Of a stretch of 64,000 nucleotides of DNA, positions 26,569-35,557 are shown one piece after another. The position numbers and the translations under genes were made by a program. The notes below the pieces were generated by a model. That model searched no databases, had not been told where the DNA came from, and saw only the letters and a program-made list of their open reading frames with translations. Each line of letters starts with the position of its first letter. The stretch's first letter is position 1. Origin of the DNA: Reichenbachiella sp. (lineage in GTDB: Bacteria > Bacteroidota > Bacteroidia > Cytophagales > Cyclobacteriaceae); NCBI RefSeq assembly GCF_033344935.1, contig NZ_JAWPMM010000001.1, forward strand, positions 1,102,001-1,166,000, written 5' to 3'.

Positions 26569-27432
26569 ATGACAAGGACTGGTTTGTGCACCCTTCTTTT
26601 ATTTTTTGTTTCTGCTTCTGCTTTTGCTTCGGGTCCATTATCTGACTCATTGACCGGATATGGCATCGCCAAACAAATGTTTGAAACTTCAAGCCAAATT
26701 CAGGCACTTACTTATACCATTACAAAACAGGAACGAATAGATGGCAAATTGACTAAGCAAGTGTCATTTACGAAAATGCAGAAAAACCCATACAAGGTTT
26801 ATCTACGCCAGTCTTTTCCAAACGATGGCATGGAAGTGCTCTATGTGGAAAATGAAAACAATAACAAAGCACTCATCAACCCGAATGGATTTCCTTGGTT
26901 AAATATAAAATTAAACCCGATGGATGGAATCATGCGCAGTGATCAGCATCACACGATCTTCCAATCAGGATTCGATCATGTCGTTTCCATTTTAGAATAT
27001 TTATGTGATAAATACCAGAATGAAATTGATGATATGGTAGTATACAAGGGAATGGTTGAACAGCAGGGGCGGCGAGGATTTGAAATATCCTTTAGCAACC
27101 CATATTTTGAAATTATAGATTACACTATAGAAGGTCAAGAGACCTTAGAAGATGTGGCAGCAAAATATAAGCTCAGTGCCTATATGATTCTTGAGTGTAA
27201 TCCAAAAATTAAAACGTACGAAGATGTAGAAGCTGGTCAGATCATTAAAATACCCAATGATTACTCACCAAAATTGAACCTAGTCATTGATGCTGAAAAG
27301 TTCATTCCGTTAAAAATGGAAGTAATTGATGATAAAGGACTCTTCGAACAATACGAATATTCAGATGTGGTGATTAACCCTGTCTTTAGTAATCAGGATT
27401 TTCTATCTGAAAATGAAGCTTACGGGTTTTAG
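26569..27432 (+). CDS. Secreted DUF1571 protein with inserted LysM domain
   Basis: 287 aa from ATG 26569, which gives a signal peptide (MTRTGLCTLLLFFVSASAFA); a longer frame from 26362 would pass through a terminator hairpin and was rejected. The DUF1571-like part includes ALTYTITKQERIDGKL and QKNPYKVYLRQ. A LysM-like segment (about 180-226: TIEGQETLEDVAAKYKLSAY, then CNPKIKTYEDVEAGQIIKIP) interrupts it before it resumes as LNLVIDAEKFIPLKMEVID. LysM suggests peptidoglycan binding in the periplasm. Confidence 0.75.
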   Translation: MTRTGLCTLLLFFVSASAFASGPLSDSLTGYGIAKQMFETSSQIQALTYTITKQERIDGKLTKQVSFTKMQKNPYKVYLRQSFPNDGMEVLYVENENNNKALINPNGFPWLNIKLNPMDGIMRSDQHHTIFQSGFDHVVSILEYLCDKYQNEIDDMVVYKGMVEQQGRRGFEISFSNPYFEIIDYTIEGQETLEDVAAKYKLSAYMILECNPKIKTYEDVEAGQIIKIPNDYSPKLNLVIDAEKFIPLKMEVIDDKGLFEQYEYSDVVINPVFSNQDFLSENEAYGF

Positions 27433-27434
27433 AG

Positions 27435-27463
27435 CCCTTTCAAAGTTCTAAACTTTGAAAGGG
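27435..27463. terminator. Strong hairpin between convergent genes
   Basis: A perfect 13-bp stem CCCTTTCAAAGTT / AACTTTGAAAGGG with a 3-nt loop begins 3 bp after the DUF1571 stop. No T-run is present on either strand, but it is the only candidate terminator between the two converging genes. Confidence 0.55.
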
Positions 27464-27471
27464 TAGTCTAG

Positions 27472-28659
27472 TTACTTAAAAGCAGGAATTCCTGTAATCT
27501 CTTGTCCCAAGATCAGCAAATGAATGTCGTGAGTGCCTTCGTAGGTTACTACAGACTCTAAGTTCATCATGTGACGCATCATTGGATACTCTCCGGTTAT
27601 TCCCATGCCACCATGAATTTGTCTTGCTTCTCGTGCTATGTCTAGTGCAGTAGCTACCGCGTTTCTTTTTGCCATGGAGATCATTGGAGTTGTGGCTTTT
27701 CCTTCTTCAAACATTTTACCCAGTTTCCAATTGAGCAGCTGAGCCTTGGTGATTTCTGTCAACATCTCAGACAATTTCTTTTGAATCAATTGGAACGATC
27801 CTATAGGCTTGTCGAATTGGATTCTTTCGAGTGAGTATCTTCTGGCCGAATCATAGCAATCCATGGCTGCTCCAATAGCTCCCCATGCGATTCCGAACCT
27901 CGCAGAGTCCAAACACATCATAGGAGCACCTAGCCCGCTTTTGCCAGGTAACAAGTTTTCTTTTGGCACTTTCACGTTGTCAAAGACCAATTCTCCAGTG
28001 CAGCTGGCGCGCAAAGACCATTTACCATGTGTTTCAGGAGTAGAAAACCCTTCCATGCCTCTTTCTACCACCAGACCATGGATTCTACCTTCTTCATTTT
28101 TAGCCCAAACCACGGCCACATCGGCCTTAGGCGCATTAGAAATCCACATTTTTGCTCCATTGAGCAGGTAGTGATCTCCCATATCCTTGAAGTTGGTCAC
28201 CATGCCGCTGGGATTAGAGCCATGATCAGGTTCCGTCAAACCAAAGCAGCCTAGCCACTCACCCGAAGCTAACTTAGGTAAGTACTTCATGCGTTGCTCT
28301 TCATTTCCAAACTTGTAGATAGGGTACATTACTAAAGAACCCTGAACAGAGGCGGTAGATCGCATACCGGAGTCGCCTCTTTCAATTTCTTGCATGATCA
28401 GGCCATAAGAGATATAGTCCATGCCACCACCGCCATATTGAGTCGGAACAGTAGGTCCAAAGGCACCGATGTCTCCAAATTTTTTAACCATCGAATATTC
28501 GAAGTGGTTTCTTTCAGCCCAATCTTCGATGTTTGGAGTGATTTCTTTTTTTACAAAATCCCGAATAGAACCTCGGATCATTTTGTGTTCTTCGGTCAAT
28601 AAATCATCGATTTGATAAAAATCTGGTGATTCGAATTCGTCAGTGAAATTTGATTTCAT
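27472..28659 (-). CDS. gcdH: Acyl-CoA dehydrogenase, glutaryl-CoA dehydrogenase type
   Basis: 395 aa, the usual length. It oxidises and decarboxylates glutaryl-CoA to crotonyl-CoA using FAD. Indicative features are LTEPDHGSNPSGM in the FAD/substrate loop, GAKMWISNAPKADVAVVWA, the Arg-containing GDSGMRSTASVQGSLVMYP that binds the substrate carboxylate, QIHGGMGITGEYP, and the catalytic base Glu374 in VVTYEGTHDIH. Glutaryl-CoA arises from lysine and tryptophan breakdown, which fits the divergent tryptophan dioxygenase gene. It could be a close paralog acting on another acyl-CoA, but the signature favours GCDH. Confidence 0.88.
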   Translation of the reverse strand: MKSNFTDEFESPDFYQIDDLLTEEHKMIRGSIRDFVKKEITPNIEDWAERNHFEYSMVKKFGDIGAFGPTVPTQYGGGGMDYISYGLIMQEIERGDSGMRSTASVQGSLVMYPIYKFGNEEQRMKYLPKLASGEWLGCFGLTEPDHGSNPSGMVTNFKDMGDHYLLNGAKMWISNAPKADVAVVWAKNEEGRIHGLVVERGMEGFSTPETHGKWSLRASCTGELVFDNVKVPKENLLPGKSGLGAPMMCLDSARFGIAWGAIGAAMDCYDSARRYSLERIQFDKPIGSFQLIQKKLSEMLTEITKAQLLNWKLGKMFEEGKATTPMISMAKRNAVATALDIAREARQIHGGMGITGEYPMMRHMMNLESVVTYEGTHDIHLLILGQEITGIPAFK

Positions 28660-28710
28660 AAGAAGGGCTGTTGTTTAAAATTGTTTACTAATTCATTCAG
28701 GGCTCAAAAT

Positions 28711-28728
28711 ATTACCGTTTTAGGTAAT
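28711..28728. promoter_or_regulatory. ATTACC..GGTAAT inverted repeat upstream of gcdH
   Basis: A perfect 6+6+6 inverted repeat (ATTACC-GTTTTA-GGTAAT) lies 52 bp upstream of the gcdH start. It could be an operator or chance in an A/T-rich leader. Confidence 0.3.
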
Positions 28729-28852
28729 TATGAAATTTGCTGCTTGCTATCTGTCATAATCTTTCCAACAAGTTAAAATCGTATCAATCAAAAGATTATC
28801 TCGTTTTTAAAAATGATCTATGTCAGCTTAGGCAATATTTTGAGTAATTATC

Positions 28853-28867
28853 ACATGGATTCCATGT
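28853..28867. promoter_or_regulatory. 15-bp perfect palindrome between gcdH and TDO, candidate operator
   Basis: ACATGGA-T-TCCATGT is a perfect odd-centred inverted repeat placed 15 bp upstream of a TACTTTTG -7-like element and 85 bp upstream of the TDO start. The position suits a repressor or activator of tryptophan catabolism. The cognate regulator is not in the window. Confidence 0.45.
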
Positions 28868-28882
28868 AGTTTGTCGAATAAT

Positions 28883-28890
28883 TACTTTTG
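28883..28890 (+). promoter_or_regulatory. Candidate -7 element of the TDO promoter
   Basis: TACTTTTG fits the Bacteroidota -7 consensus TAnnTTTG, 61 bp before the TDO ATG. No clear -33 TTTG lies at the usual distance, which would suit an activator-dependent promoter. Confidence 0.35.
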
Positions 28891-28951
28891 ATCTTTGTAG
28901 GTTGTTCAAAATTAGACCCAAATTTACAACATTAAACGACACAATACCCAA

Positions 28952-29914
28952 ATGACAAATTCGAAATTTGATAGTAAAATATTGGATCAACTCCAGAAAT
29001 TAGAGGAAAAGTATGAAGCCATGGGACAGGACTTGTCTTCCTATCTCGATGGTCTTTTGCACGCAGATTATCTCACCTATTGGGACTACATCCATTTGGA
29101 TACATTACTCAGTTTACAAAACCCAAAAACTCAATTTCCTGATGAAAAAATCTTTATCATTTACCATCAGATTACAGAGCTCTACTTCAAATTAATTTTA
29201 AATGAAATTGAACAATTAGCCTTTGATGATGAAATAGATGCTAATCAGTTTCTTCTTAGAATCAACCGAATCAACCGTTACCTACTGCATTTAGTGGATT
29301 CTTTTGATGTGATGATTGATGGAATGGATCAGAAGCAATTTCTGGACTTCAGAATGTCTTTATTACCTGCGAGCGGGTTTCAATCCGCTCAAATCAGAAT
29401 GTTCGAAATTTCATGTACAGACTTGTTGAATTTAGTCGAAGAGTCTAAACGACCTGAAATGAAATCGGAAGATTTGGGGGAAATGTACAATCACCTATAT
29501 TGGAAAAGAGGTGCAACCGAATTGGCTACTGGTAAAAAGACGCTGACGCTTAAGCAATTTGAGAATAAGTATTCCGAGGAGTTTTTGAAGTTGGCCAAAA
29601 AGTATAAATCAGCCAATATTTGGAAAAAGTATGAGGCTAATTACAAGTCAGGTGATCAGAAGGAGACAATTGTCGAAGCTTTGAAAAAGCTCGATCAATT
29701 GTCCAACGTGCAATGGAGATTGGCGCATTACAAATCTGCTGTGCGTTATTTGCAAAGGGATCCGGAAGTCATTGCGGCTACAGGTGGCACGAATTGGCAA
29801 AAATATCTTCCACCAAGGTTTCAACGAGTCATATTCTTTCCAGAATTATGGAGTCAAGAAGAAAAGGATAACTGGGGTAAGAGTTGGGTAGACGAGACAG
29901 TTTTTAAAAAGTAG
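28952..29914 (+). CDS. kynA: Tryptophan 2,3-dioxygenase
   Basis: 320 aa. A heme enzyme that opens the indole ring of L-tryptophan to N-formylkynurenine. Characteristic motifs are IIYHQITELYFKLILNE with the distal His72, LLPASGFQSAQIRMFE with the carboxylate-binding Arg149, and QWRLAHYKSAVRYL with the proximal heme ligand His259. The sequence is diverged from proteobacterial enzymes, but all three key positions are kept. It is divergent from glutaryl-CoA dehydrogenase. The kynurenine formamidase and kynureninase steps are not encoded here. Confidence 0.93.
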   Translation: MTNSKFDSKILDQLQKLEEKYEAMGQDLSSYLDGLLHADYLTYWDYIHLDTLLSLQNPKTQFPDEKIFIIYHQITELYFKLILNEIEQLAFDDEIDANQFLLRINRINRYLLHLVDSFDVMIDGMDQKQFLDFRMSLLPASGFQSAQIRMFEISCTDLLNLVEESKRPEMKSEDLGEMYNHLYWKRGATELATGKKTLTLKQFENKYSEEFLKLAKKYKSANIWKKYEANYKSGDQKETIVEALKKLDQLSNVQWRLAHYKSAVRYLQRDPEVIAATGGTNWQKYLPPRFQRVIFFPELWSQEEKDNWGKSWVDETVFKK

Positions 29915-29916
29915 GA

Positions 29917-31758
29917 TTGAGATTATTTCTTTATATATCGCTTTCTATGATGAGTACTATGCTTTGCGCACAGGGCGTAGTACTCAAAACATACTACGAT
30001 CAAGACAAAAAAGTAATTAAAGAAATTTTGTCGGTGGACGACACCATTTCGAATCAGCTCAATGGGCCGTACGTATCTTTTTATCTCTCTGGAACAAAAA
30101 AATCTGAAGGTAGCTATACCAACAATAAAGCCTCTGGGGATTGGACCTACTATTTTGAAAATGGGAAGGTTCGACAAACGGGTTCTTTTTTACATGGACG
30201 TACGGTCGGTATTTGGTCCGATTACTTTGAAAATGGAAACCTACGGTCAGAGGGCATTTTATCCAACAACAAAAAGGGTGGGGAATGGTCTTACTATTAC
30301 GAAGCTGGTAGCCTAAAGAGTAAAGGTCAATACGACAATGGAATTCGTACGGGTATTTGGAGCTATTACTATGAGGAAGGTGGATTGAAAGCCCAAGCTG
30401 ATTTCAAGAATGGCAGTGGCATATATAAGGAATTTTATGTGTCTGGCCAATTGAAAATGAAAGGACTAAATAGAGCAGGAAAAAGTGATAGCCTTTGGGT
30501 CTATTATTTTGAAACGGGAGAAAAAATGGCTGAAGGATACTTCAAGCAAGGATTAAAAACAGGGCCATGGAAGTACTTCTACAAAAATGGTAAACTATCT
30601 GCGGAAGGAGGATATGAAAAAGGCCAGACCCTGGGCAATTGGATCTATTACTATCCAGATGGAGCTAAAAGTGCAGAAGGGTTGCAAAAAAATGGAATCA
30701 AGGATGGATACTGGAAGATGTTTTATGAGTCAGGTGAAACCAAAGGAGTAGGTGAATTTGACGAAGGTACTGGTGCTTACAAAGAGTATTATATCAGTGG
30801 GAATCTCAAGGTCAGCGGGCAGTTTAAAGGGGATTACAATTTTGGAAAGTGGACTTATTATGATGAGGAGGGCAACATAGAAGGTTCTGCCATATTCGAC
30901 GAGAAAGGCAAAGGCGAGTATGAGGGCTATTATCTGAATGGTAATCTTAAAATGAAAGGTCAACTATCTCAGGGAAGAAGAGAAGGGGAATGGACCCTAT
31001 ATAAGCGCAATGGTGAAGTGGCAGGTACTTATCTGCCAGTGTATGGCGAAAACAACCCTGTGTTTTTGAAGAGCGAAACTTTTGTACAGCAGGCTAACGA
31101 CGAAGAGTATGAGAAGCCGGAATATAAATTCAAGAATAAAAAATCTAGGTATTTCACTCCACGTGTAAATGAATATAAAGGAGTAATTTTTGGATCGAAT
31201 CCGCTTTATTCACTTGTTGGCTATATGCCACTTGCGGTAGAATACTACCTCCAGGAAAGGCAAGGGTACGAACTGATATATGCTTATCATCGGAAGCCAT
31301 TCTTTGAGAATCATGGAAATATGCCAACTGGCGATTTGTTTTCTACAGGGTCAAGCCTGAAAGTACGACAGAAATTTTACAGCGAAGATCAGACACTTGG
31401 TATGTTCTATTTTGGTCATTTGATCGGGGCAGACTTCATCAAGCATGCCGCAAATGTAAGCGACGGAGGAACGCTTAGTACTTCCCAAGTTCAGTCCAAA
31501 GAAAACAGGTATTACTATGGAGTGTTCATCGGAGACAGATGGCTGAAAGACCCGGCGAATGCAGGACTGACCATTGATGTATACTTTGGTGTTGGAATAG
31601 GGAGGCGTAATTATACAGCGCAATACAGTGGAAATACTTATGATCCAATCTTCAAAGACGTCAATCAGTCCGGAACATATATCCCAATCTTTTTTGGAGT
31701 AAATATTGGTTATCTCGGATTCAAAAAGACCAAGAATCCAATACCTTCGTCTCGATAA
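29917..31758 (+). CDS. Secreted MORN-repeat protein with C-terminal barrel-like domain
   Basis: 613 aa. The start is TTG 29917, two bases after the TDO stop; it gives the signal peptide MRLFLYISLSMMSTMLCAQ, whereas the next ATG leaves too short a signal. About 15 MORN_2 (YwqK-like) repeats of 22-24 residues follow (about 45-370), each with a G-x-W-x-Y-Y-x-x-x-G core, for example GIWSYYYEEGGLKAQADFKNG. The last 220 residues look like an outer-membrane barrel (PLAVEYYLQERQGYELIYAY, TIDVYFGVGIGRRNYTAQY). Such proteins are often labelled YwqK antitoxin, but here the architecture points to the cell envelope. Function unknown. Confidence 0.75.
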   Translation: MRLFLYISLSMMSTMLCAQGVVLKTYYDQDKKVIKEILSVDDTISNQLNGPYVSFYLSGTKKSEGSYTNNKASGDWTYYFENGKVRQTGSFLHGRTVGIWSDYFENGNLRSEGILSNNKKGGEWSYYYEAGSLKSKGQYDNGIRTGIWSYYYEEGGLKAQADFKNGSGIYKEFYVSGQLKMKGLNRAGKSDSLWVYYFETGEKMAEGYFKQGLKTGPWKYFYKNGKLSAEGGYEKGQTLGNWIYYYPDGAKSAEGLQKNGIKDGYWKMFYESGETKGVGEFDEGTGAYKEYYISGNLKVSGQFKGDYNFGKWTYYDEEGNIEGSAIFDEKGKGEYEGYYLNGNLKMKGQLSQGRREGEWTLYKRNGEVAGTYLPVYGENNPVFLKSETFVQQANDEEYEKPEYKFKNKKSRYFTPRVNEYKGVIFGSNPLYSLVGYMPLAVEYYLQERQGYELIYAYHRKPFFENHGNMPTGDLFSTGSSLKVRQKFYSEDQTLGMFYFGHLIGADFIKHAANVSDGGTLSTSQVQSKENRYYYGVFIGDRWLKDPANAGLTIDVYFGVGIGRRNYTAQYSGNTYDPIFKDVNQSGTYIPIFFGVNIGYLGFKKTKNPIPSSR

Positions 31759-31767
31759 ATCCCTAGT

Positions 31768-33330
31768 ATGAATAAAATTCTGAAATACAGGCTAAAGCCG
31801 GAAATTGCTCTAGATGAATCCAATTTGGATGCTTTTATATCACCTAAGATAAAAGGAGGAGCGAATTGGAAACTGTTGAAGCGATCTATAGATGCCAGAG
31901 GGCGAAAAGTCTCTGTAGACGTAGAAATTGGCTTGTACGAAGGAGAGAATGACCCGTGGTCTTTGGCTTATCAAAAGCCCGAAACCAATGTATCCAGCCG
32001 ACCAGTAGTTTTGATTATTGGTACTGGGCCTGCTGGGTTATTTGCAGCCCTCCGGTGCCTGGAAATGGGTGCAAAACCGATACTTTTTGAAAGAGGGAAA
32101 GATGTCCAGGGTCGTCGCAGAGATTTAGCTAAAATCAACAAGGAACATATTGTCAATCCTGATTCAAATTATTGCTTTGGCGAAGGAGGTGCTGGAACTT
32201 ATTCAGATGGCAAGCTATACACTCGATCAAAGAAGCGAGGTGATGTACGAAGAATTCTAGAGATGCTAGTGGTGCATGGTGCAAGTGATGATATTTTGAA
32301 AGACACGCACCCTCACATTGGAACCAACAAACTCCCTAAGGTAATCGCGGACATCCGTGAGACCATAGTATCACACGGAGGCGAAATCCATTTTAATAGT
32401 CGAGTGGTAGACTTTATTATTGATAAAGAGGAATTGAAAGGAGTGGTATTGGCCAATGGAGATCAGCACAGAGGTGAAGGTGTGATTTTGGCTACTGGTC
32501 ATTCTGCCAGAGATATTTTCGAGTTGCTTGAGAAGAAAGCTATTACTATCGAGTCTAAACCTTTTGCCTTAGGCGTTCGTGTAGAGCATCCTCAAACGCT
32601 CATTGATAGTATTCAATATCATTGTGACAATAGAGGTAAATATTTACCAGCAGCACCTTATGCACTGACTACCCAGACAAGACTCGACAATGTACAGCGA
32701 GGTGTATTTTCATTTTGCATGTGCCCAGGAGGATTTATCGTGCCATCTGCTACTGCACCTGGTGAAGTAGTTGTAAATGGGATGAGCCCTTCCAGAAGAG
32801 ATTCAAAGTTTGCCAATTCTGGAATAGTAGTAGCCATCGAAAATTCGGACTTAAAAGAATATCAAAAACACGGAAACTTTGCGGCCTTGGCTTTTCAGTC
32901 GGAGATTGAAAAGAAGGCTTGTGAAGCTACCGGTGGACAACAAAAGGCACCTGCCCAGCGATTAAATGATTTTATTGGCGGTAGACTATCGGCCAATCTA
33001 CCAGATTGTTCTTATCAACCTGGACTAGTTTCTACTCAACTTTCAGAAGTACTGCCGAGTGCTATATTCAAACGTCTTCAGATGGGTTTCAAGGATTTTG
33101 GCAAAAAATCTAAGGGCTATGTGACCAATGATGCGGTGGTGGTAGGAGTGGAAAGCAGAACTTCTTCACCAGTTCATATCCCAAGAAAAAAGGACACCTG
33201 GGAACATATTCAACTCAAAAGGTTGTTTCCTTGTGGAGAAGGCGCAGGCTATGCTGGAGGCATTATGTCAGCAGCGATCGACGGAGAAAAATGTGCTGAA
33301 AAATTGATAGAGCAATATATAAATGTCTGA
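31768..33330 (+). CDS. FAD-dependent oxidoreductase of the COG2509 group
   Basis: 520 aa. The dinucleotide-binding motif VLIIGTGPAGLFAALRCLEMG (about 88-108) sits after an N-terminal domain of about 85 residues, as in COG2509 flavoproteins. Further family motifs are CFGEGGAGTYSDGKLYTR, GVILATGHSARDIFELL and the C-terminal FPCGEGAGYAGGIMSAAIDG. The physiological substrate is unknown. It overlaps the next gene by 8 bp, implying cotranslation. Confidence 0.88.
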   Translation: MNKILKYRLKPEIALDESNLDAFISPKIKGGANWKLLKRSIDARGRKVSVDVEIGLYEGENDPWSLAYQKPETNVSSRPVVLIIGTGPAGLFAALRCLEMGAKPILFERGKDVQGRRRDLAKINKEHIVNPDSNYCFGEGGAGTYSDGKLYTRSKKRGDVRRILEMLVVHGASDDILKDTHPHIGTNKLPKVIADIRETIVSHGGEIHFNSRVVDFIIDKEELKGVVLANGDQHRGEGVILATGHSARDIFELLEKKAITIESKPFALGVRVEHPQTLIDSIQYHCDNRGKYLPAAPYALTTQTRLDNVQRGVFSFCMCPGGFIVPSATAPGEVVVNGMSPSRRDSKFANSGIVVAIENSDLKEYQKHGNFAALAFQSEIEKKACEATGGQQKAPAQRLNDFIGGRLSANLPDCSYQPGLVSTQLSEVLPSAIFKRLQMGFKDFGKKSKGYVTNDAVVVGVESRTSSPVHIPRKKDTWEHIQLKRLFPCGEGAGYAGGIMSAAIDGEKCAEKLIEQYINV

Positions 33331-33700
33331 AAATAAAAAGTTGACGGTTGTACTTGGTGCAACAACAGACCCCTCACGATATGCTTATTTGGCTGCAGAA
33401 AGATTAGAAAGTCACCATCAACCATTCAAATTGGTGAGTATTAAGAAAGGCGAGCTTTTTGGACAGGAGTTTTTGGATTTGAAAACTAAGCCAAGTATTG
33501 AGGGGGTAGATACAGTCACGTTGTATATAGGAACTGCCAGGTTAACGGAATGGATAGATTATATTCTGAGTTTACAACCTAAACGCATCATCTTTAATCC
33601 AGGGACAGAAAATATGCAGTTGGCCAAGGCTGCCGAGGCCATGGGGATCGAAACGGTATTTGGTTGTACATTAGTTATGTTGGGTACAGGTCAATACTGA
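33323..33700 (+). CDS. CoA-binding domain protein
   Basis: 125 aa, a single Rossmann-like CoA_binding_2 domain: LTVVLGATTDPSRYAYLAAERL at the N-terminus, IEGVDTVTLYIG and IIFNPGTENMQLAKAAEAMGIETVFGCTLVML at the C-terminus. The family is related to succinyl-CoA synthetase alpha but lacks catalytic parts. It is coupled to the COG2509 flavoprotein gene. Confidence 0.85.
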   Translation: MSENKKLTVVLGATTDPSRYAYLAAERLESHHQPFKLVSIKKGELFGQEFLDLKTKPSIEGVDTVTLYIGTARLTEWIDYILSLQPKRIIFNPGTENMQLAKAAEAMGIETVFGCTLVMLGTGQY

Positions 33701-33764
33701 CCATCTAGGAATTTTTAGCTGAGTGCTGTACATTTATTCTCACATTTGTACAGAATTAAACACC

Positions 33765-34802
33765 ATGTGGAAGGATATTTTGTTGTGTTTGTTATTGATG
33801 TCGGCCTTACCTTCCTGGGCACAGGAAACGGAGTATACTTTTATGCAGACCAGACCACTTAATGAAAAATTCATTGTGGACTATTCAGATATGCTTTCTG
33901 TCAAACTTTATGGAAGCCTCAAATCTAATGTCATTGCACACGTCAATCACGAAACTGAAAAGGAAATAGAATACAAACCCAATGAGAGCTTGAATCTTGG
34001 CTTTGGAGTTGGATATAGGTGGTTTGGGCTTGATGTCGCATTTAATTTTCGGGGGGTTAATCATGATAATGGTCAATTTGGTAAAACGAAGAGATTTGAT
34101 TTTCAATCAAGCATATACACAAGAAAATTTGCAGGCGACATTACTATTCAGCGGTATAAGGGATACTATTTGTCGAACCCTGAAGAGTATATTTCAAATT
34201 TCGATCCTGACGGACCATACCCTATACGTCCTGATATTAGTACCCGAAGATATGGAGCTAGTCTGCTTTATGTTTTTAACCACGACAAATTTTCCTTTAG
34301 GTCGGCCTTTATTTACAATGAGCGTCAGATAAAAAGTACCGGTTCTTTTTTGGCTGGTCCATTTTTTAGTTATTTCCGAATGGATGCAGATTCCACTTTA
34401 ATAATTCCAGAAGCAGAGTCTGAATTTGACCTCTCACAAGACTTTCGAGGGAGTGAATATATCCGATACGGGTTGGCTGGAGGGTATGGTTACAACTTGG
34501 TACTTGGTCATCGAGTATTTATCTCACTTAGCCTGGTGATTGGACTTGGTCCAGAAATCAAGAAAACCCCCGAGATAAATGGAATGGCTGCTAATACCGA
34601 ATCAAAGTTCACCGGCCGTGCAGCCACCAGAATTGCAATAGGATATAATGCACCTAAGTTTTATTGTGGCATCTCTGCTGCAGGTGTATATGCTGGAGAG
34701 CGCGATGAAACGGAGGACTATTTGGAACGAGGGGTGAGCAATGCTAAAATTTTCATTGGGAAGCGATTTGATCCACCAGAGTTTCTAGTTCGCAAAAAAT
34801 AA
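33765..34802 (+). CDS. DUF4421 outer-membrane protein
   Basis: 345 aa from ATG 33765, with signal peptide MWKDILLCLLLMSALPSWAQ; a GTG 42 bp earlier is less likely. DUF4421 hallmarks are DYSDMLSVKLYGSLKSN, LGFGVGYRWFGLDVAFNF and RRYGASLLYVFNHDKFS. The long series of amphipathic strands predicts a beta-barrel in the outer membrane. Function unknown. It is the last gene of a plus-strand run, 26 bp before the converging TPR gene. Confidence 0.85.
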   Translation: MWKDILLCLLLMSALPSWAQETEYTFMQTRPLNEKFIVDYSDMLSVKLYGSLKSNVIAHVNHETEKEIEYKPNESLNLGFGVGYRWFGLDVAFNFRGVNHDNGQFGKTKRFDFQSSIYTRKFAGDITIQRYKGYYLSNPEEYISNFDPDGPYPIRPDISTRRYGASLLYVFNHDKFSFRSAFIYNERQIKSTGSFLAGPFFSYFRMDADSTLIIPEAESEFDLSQDFRGSEYIRYGLAGGYGYNLVLGHRVFISLSLVIGLGPEIKKTPEINGMAANTESKFTGRAATRIAIGYNAPKFYCGISAAGVYAGERDETEDYLERGVSNAKIFIGKRFDPPEFLVRKK

Positions 34803-34828
34803 AGGTGTACCGGTTAATAACAAACCAA

Positions 34829-35557
34829 TCATTTTTTCACCTCCTGCAGGATTAACCCTGCTTCACTATGAAATAGTTGTTTATTCGCGACTATTTTTTC
34901 TAAAATTTCTTCACATTGTTCTAGCTCATTATTTTTCAAATAAGCCAGACCTAAGTACCATTCAGCAGTTTGTGAAAGATGTTTGTTTTCAGACGAAGAG
35001 GCCGCCTCCAGAATGGAAATTGCCTTCAATGTTTCATTCAATTTCAAATGGCAAGAGGCTTTATAAAGTGGGCCTTTTCCTAATAAATCTTTAGAATCAA
35101 ATAGCTTGATGGCTTCAGTAAAATTTTCATTTCGGTATGCCTCAAAAATTTCAGCATTTGAATCCAAGTCCTCGGCTCCCCTTGTTATAGGGGGAGCAGG
35201 GTAAACTTGAAAATGTGCTTGAAACAATTCCAAATGGTTCTTGGAAAAGCTTGATGTTAGCGTATAAGCAAAGACTGAAATGATTAAAATAGAGACTGCA
35301 GCTGCTAGTAATTGGCTGGTTTTTATTTTTTTAGCTTGTCTAGATTCTACCAGATAGGAACTCAATTCATCCTTTAAATCCCTCTGATTAGATTTAATTA
35401 AAGTATCTATCAAGGCTTTTTGCAACTGAAATTCCTCTTTAAAAGAATCTGATTCGTTCAGTCTTTGAGTAAACTGAGCAGAGTCATTCTCATCAAGAGT
35501 CTTATCAACTTTGCCCTCAATCAGCTTTAGGTCGCTATTTGATAAATTATTCATCAA
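34829..35557 (-). CDS. Single-pass TPR protein paired with a sigma factor (candidate anti-sigma)
   Basis: 242 aa. The N-terminal cytoplasmic part (1-92) is acidic and helical (ENDSAQFTQRLNESDSFKEEF), typical of anti-sigma-like partners. One membrane span (LLAAAVSILIISVFAYTLT) is followed by a TPR-containing periplasmic part (KAISILEAASSSENKHL, AEWYLGLAYLKNNELEQC). Its start overlaps the sigma gene's stop by 4 bp (ATGA). By position it should hold the sigma factor at the membrane; this is inferred. Confidence 0.7.
   Translation of the reverse strand: MMNNLSNSDLKLIEGKVDKTLDENDSAQFTQRLNESDSFKEEFQLQKALIDTLIKSNQRDLKDELSSYLVESRQAKKIKTSQLLAAAVSILIISVFAYTLTSSFSKNHLELFQAHFQVYPAPPITRGAEDLDSNAEIFEAYRNENFTEAIKLFDSKDLLGKGPLYKASCHLKLNETLKAISILEAASSSENKHLSQTAEWYLGLAYLKNNELEQCEEILEKIVANKQLFHSEAGLILQEVKK

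Noticed and set aside
29917-31758. Toxin-antitoxin antitoxin (YwqK)
   Set aside because: The MORN_2 repeats would earn this automatic label, but there is a signal peptide, a barrel-like C-terminus and no toxin gene beside it.
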